A stretch of 5,957 nucleotides of DNA from Acidobacteriota bacterium. GTDB taxonomy: Bacteria; Acidobacteriota; Vicinamibacteria; Vicinamibacterales; Vicinamibacteraceae. A model generated the notes under the pieces. The model ran no database searches and was not told where the DNA came from. It saw nothing but the letters and a program-made list of their open reading frames with translations. The position numbers and the translations under genes are program-made. The stretch is taken from assembly GCA_023427865.1 (NCBI GenBank), contig JAEYZV010000149.1, positions 1-5,957 on the forward strand, given 5' to 3'. How positions within the stretch are numbered: position 1 is the first letter of the stretch; every line of letters starts with the position of its first letter. Positions 5,387 through 5,957 of the stretch are shown here, one piece after another.

Positions 5387-5957
5387 ATGAGCCCGGCAGG
5401 GTTGTCGGTCGCGGCGCTGGTGCTCGTGGTGGTCGCGAGCCTCGGCACGAGGGTCAACGTCGGCGTGCTCGCCATCGCGCTCGCCTGGCCGATCGCCGTC
5501 TACGCGGCCGGCTGGCGGCCCGATGCGCTGATGGCCATCTTCCCGACGTCGCTGTTCATCACGCTGCTCGGCGTGACGGCATTGTTCGGCACGATGCAGG
5601 CAAACGGCACGATGGCGGCGCTCGTCGGTCGTGCGTTGCGCGTCTCGGGCGGCCGGGCCGCGTGGCTGCCGCCGCTGTTGTTCATGCTGGCGTGCCTCGT
5701 GAGCACGATGGGCCCCGGCGCGATCGCCACGGTGGCGCTGCTGGCGCCGCTCGGCATGGCGGCGGCGATGCGTGCCGGCGTGCCCGCGCTGCTCGTGGCA
5801 CTGATGATCGGCAACGGCGCCAACGCCGGCAACCTGTCGCCATTCAGTGCCGTCGGGGTCATCGTCGACACCTCGATGGCCAAGGCGGGCCTCGAAGGGT
5901 ACGCATGGACGGGGTGGACGGCCAACTTCGTCGCGCACGTGCTGGCTGCCACTGTCG
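5387..5957 (+). CDS. MatC-like (malonate/C4-dicarboxylate type) membrane transporter, 3'-partial
   Basis: The frame opens at ATG 5387 and runs off the window end, giving 190 residues without a stop. The protein is strongly hydrophobic with several membrane segments: about residues 5-20, 24-42 (VNVGVLAIALAWPIAVYAA), 48-70 (around FPTSLFITLLGVTALFG), 88-120 and 125-160. FPTSLFITLLGVTALFG, the following QANGTM, MGPGAIATVALLAPLGMA and NGANAGNLSPFSAVGVI fit the N-terminal half of the dicarboxylate carrier MatC (PF07158, ion transporter superfamily), recognised from memory rather than by a search. Such carriers are thought to import malonate or related acids across the inner membrane. The start ATG overlaps TGA 5388-5390 of the upstream remnant frame. 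A possible Shine-Dalgarno, AGGA at 5368-5371, is rather far away (15 bases). SLC13-type or Na+/H+ antiporter-like relatives are the main alternatives; the substrate is not determined. Confidence 0.78.
   Translation, partial: MSPAGLSVAALVLVVVASLGTRVNVGVLAIALAWPIAVYAAGWRPDALMAIFPTSLFITLLGVTALFGTMQANGTMAALVGRALRVSGGRAAWLPPLLFMLACLVSTMGPGAIATVALLAPLGMAAAMRAGVPALLVALMIGNGANAGNLSPFSAVGVIVDTSMAKAGLEGYAWTGWTANFVAHVLAATV

Noticed and set aside
5282..5952. Minus-strand frames opposite the permease start
   Set aside because: Very rich in Arg/His/Gln/Ala, typical of antisense readings. The plus strand encodes a coherent multi-helix membrane protein with MatC-like motifs.

Overview
The window is very GC-rich (roughly two thirds G+C by eye), densely coding and written almost entirely on the plus strand. 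It looks like a chromosomal segment from a Gram-negative bacterium. An exported Ntn-hydrolase acylase, an M20 amidohydrolase remnant and a MatC-type permease would suit a soil or sediment Acidobacteriota (Vicinamibacteria-like) or a similar high-GC lineage. That placement is an inference from style and content; no taxonomic marker was compared.

Layout: (1) 1-1053, mtnA, open at its 5' end, for methylthioribose-1-phosphate isomerase of the methionine salvage pathway. (2) 1053-2144, tsaD, for the catalytic subunit of tRNA t6A synthesis; it overlaps the mtnA stop by one base and is probably translationally coupled to it. (3) 2145-2812, a 668-base stretch with no intact gene. It holds a terminator-like hairpin after tsaD, a second perfect hairpin just upstream of a strong Shine-Dalgarno, and an M20-family amidohydrolase reduced to about 37 N-terminal and 45 C-terminal residues with the whole catalytic middle missing. 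Debris of unknown origin follows. (4) 2813-5176, a complete exported penicillin-acylase-family (peptidase S45) enzyme with its autoprocessing Ser and catalytic Asn in place. (5) 5177-5386, a spacer with a strong 12-bp hairpin and a short gene-like remnant. (6) 5387-5957, the first 190 residues of a MatC-like (malonate/C4-dicarboxylate type) membrane transporter, cut by the window end.

The first two genes form a housekeeping pair. The second half is an accessory module in which an amide-cleaving periplasmic enzyme lies beside an amidohydrolase remnant and a putative organic-acid permease. A catabolic link (release of an acyl acid outside the cytoplasm, then uptake) is possible but rests on adjacency alone.

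I found no RNA gene, CRISPR array, insertion sequence or clearly new system. The most unusual items are the internally deleted M20 gene, which keeps a good ribosome-binding site, and the acylase, whose catalytic core aligns closely with E. coli penicillin G acylase while two substrate-pocket positions appear changed.
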